From: Mesorhizobium_L sp035547755 | GTDB lineage: Bacteria; Pseudomonadota; Alphaproteobacteria; Rhizobiales; Rhizobiaceae | Length of the DNA stretch: 64,000 nucleotides | Direction: 5' to 3' | NCBI GenBank assembly: GCA_035547755.1 | Contig: DASZUG010000070.1 | Location: 3,579-67,578 of the forward strand | Part shown: in pieces, positions 63,938-64,000 of the stretch | How the letters are laid out: every line of letters begins with the position of its first letter | Numbering within the stretch: the stretch's first letter is position 1 | The notes under the pieces: generated by a model | Databases searched by the model: none | What the model was told of the DNA's origin: nothing | Seen by the model: only the letters and a program-made list of their open reading frames with translations | Made by a program: the position numbers and the translations under genes

Positions 63938-64000
63938 ACCGCTCTGAACTCGCGTTAATTTTTGCTTTTCTACCCCCTCTCCGTCCGCGTCGCGGACACC
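63938..64000. repeat. Second copy of the MITE-like element (cut by window edge)
   Basis: It begins CCGCTCTGAACTCGCGTTAA and continues TTTTTGCTTTTCTACCCC, then CTCTCCGTCCGCGTCGCGGA, close to the left end of the element at 54439-54644 with a few substitutions and two fewer T. The right end lies beyond the window. It is about 55 bp upstream of the nadE start. Confidence 0.75.

Overview
This is a 64 kb chromosomal window of GC-rich DNA from an alphaproteobacterium, most likely a member of the Hyphomicrobiales (Rhizobiales), perhaps a Mesorhizobium/Aminobacter/Nitratireductor-like Phyllobacteriaceae. The evidence is the GTTC-N7-GTTC LexA box upstream of recA, the cell-cycle kinase CckA, a giant polar-growth coiled-coil protein of the GPR/RgsE type, a rhizobial malic enzyme-phosphotransacetylase fusion, a DksA with most zinc cysteines lost, and dispersed palindromic repeats. 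It is almost entirely core chromosome. I see no prophage, integrase, transposase, CRISPR array or toxin-antitoxin pair.

Layout. 1-3 kb: minus-strand sulfur cluster cysK-alaX-sseA-GNAT (the last is cut by the window edge), then a DEAD-box helicase, DUF1697 and dksA (3.1-5.9 kb). 6.2-9.3 kb: plus-strand sixA-like, ycjX-like and ycjF-like genes, followed by a 300 bp palindromic repeat. 9.8-12.5 kb: CBS protein, SRPBCC protein, SDR and a small secreted protein. 12.6-17.2 kb: a minus-strand run Hpt, ferredoxin, ferredoxin-NADP reductase, folP, folK, ltrA. 17.6-23.1 kb: one 1822-residue coiled-coil membrane protein. 23.2-28 kb: GNAT and the four-gene MlaEFD-lipoprotein lipid-transport operon. 28-33 kb: dipeptide epimerase, MFS transporter, 2OG-Fe(II) oxygenase, DUF3008, murI, trmJ-like. 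33-41.5 kb: tfoX-like, icd, aqpZ, alaS, recA, PfkB kinase, OmpA lipoprotein. 41.6-46.5 kb: Na+/H+ antiporter and an uncharacterised three-gene secretory NEW3-domain/ABC-transporter operon. 46.8-53.3 kb: cckA, a FliO-like protein, a PhnD-like binding protein, and a divergent fatty-acid desaturase/XRE regulator pair with a palindromic operator. 53.4-64 kb: bmt, a MITE-like repeat, tRNA-Leu(TAA), an MBL hydrolase, maeB, a DUF2865 protein, gltX, an ArsR-SRPBCC pair, clpP and nadE, ending in a second, truncated copy of the MITE-like repeat.

How the genes work together. Cell-cycle and growth functions recur (CckA, the GPR-like protein, DksA, ClpP, MurI, L-Ala-D/L-Glu epimerase, Mla lipid transport). 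Sulfur and one-carbon metabolism is represented by cysK, sseA, bmt and the folP-folK pair; no folB lies between folP and folK. Several short transcription units carry visible operators: LexA upstream of recA, a perfect palindrome covering the promoter of the ArsR gene, a palindrome between the desaturase and its XRE regulator, and a SahR/Met-type palindrome before bmt. The least characterised unit is the NEW3-ABC operon at 43.4-46.5 kb.
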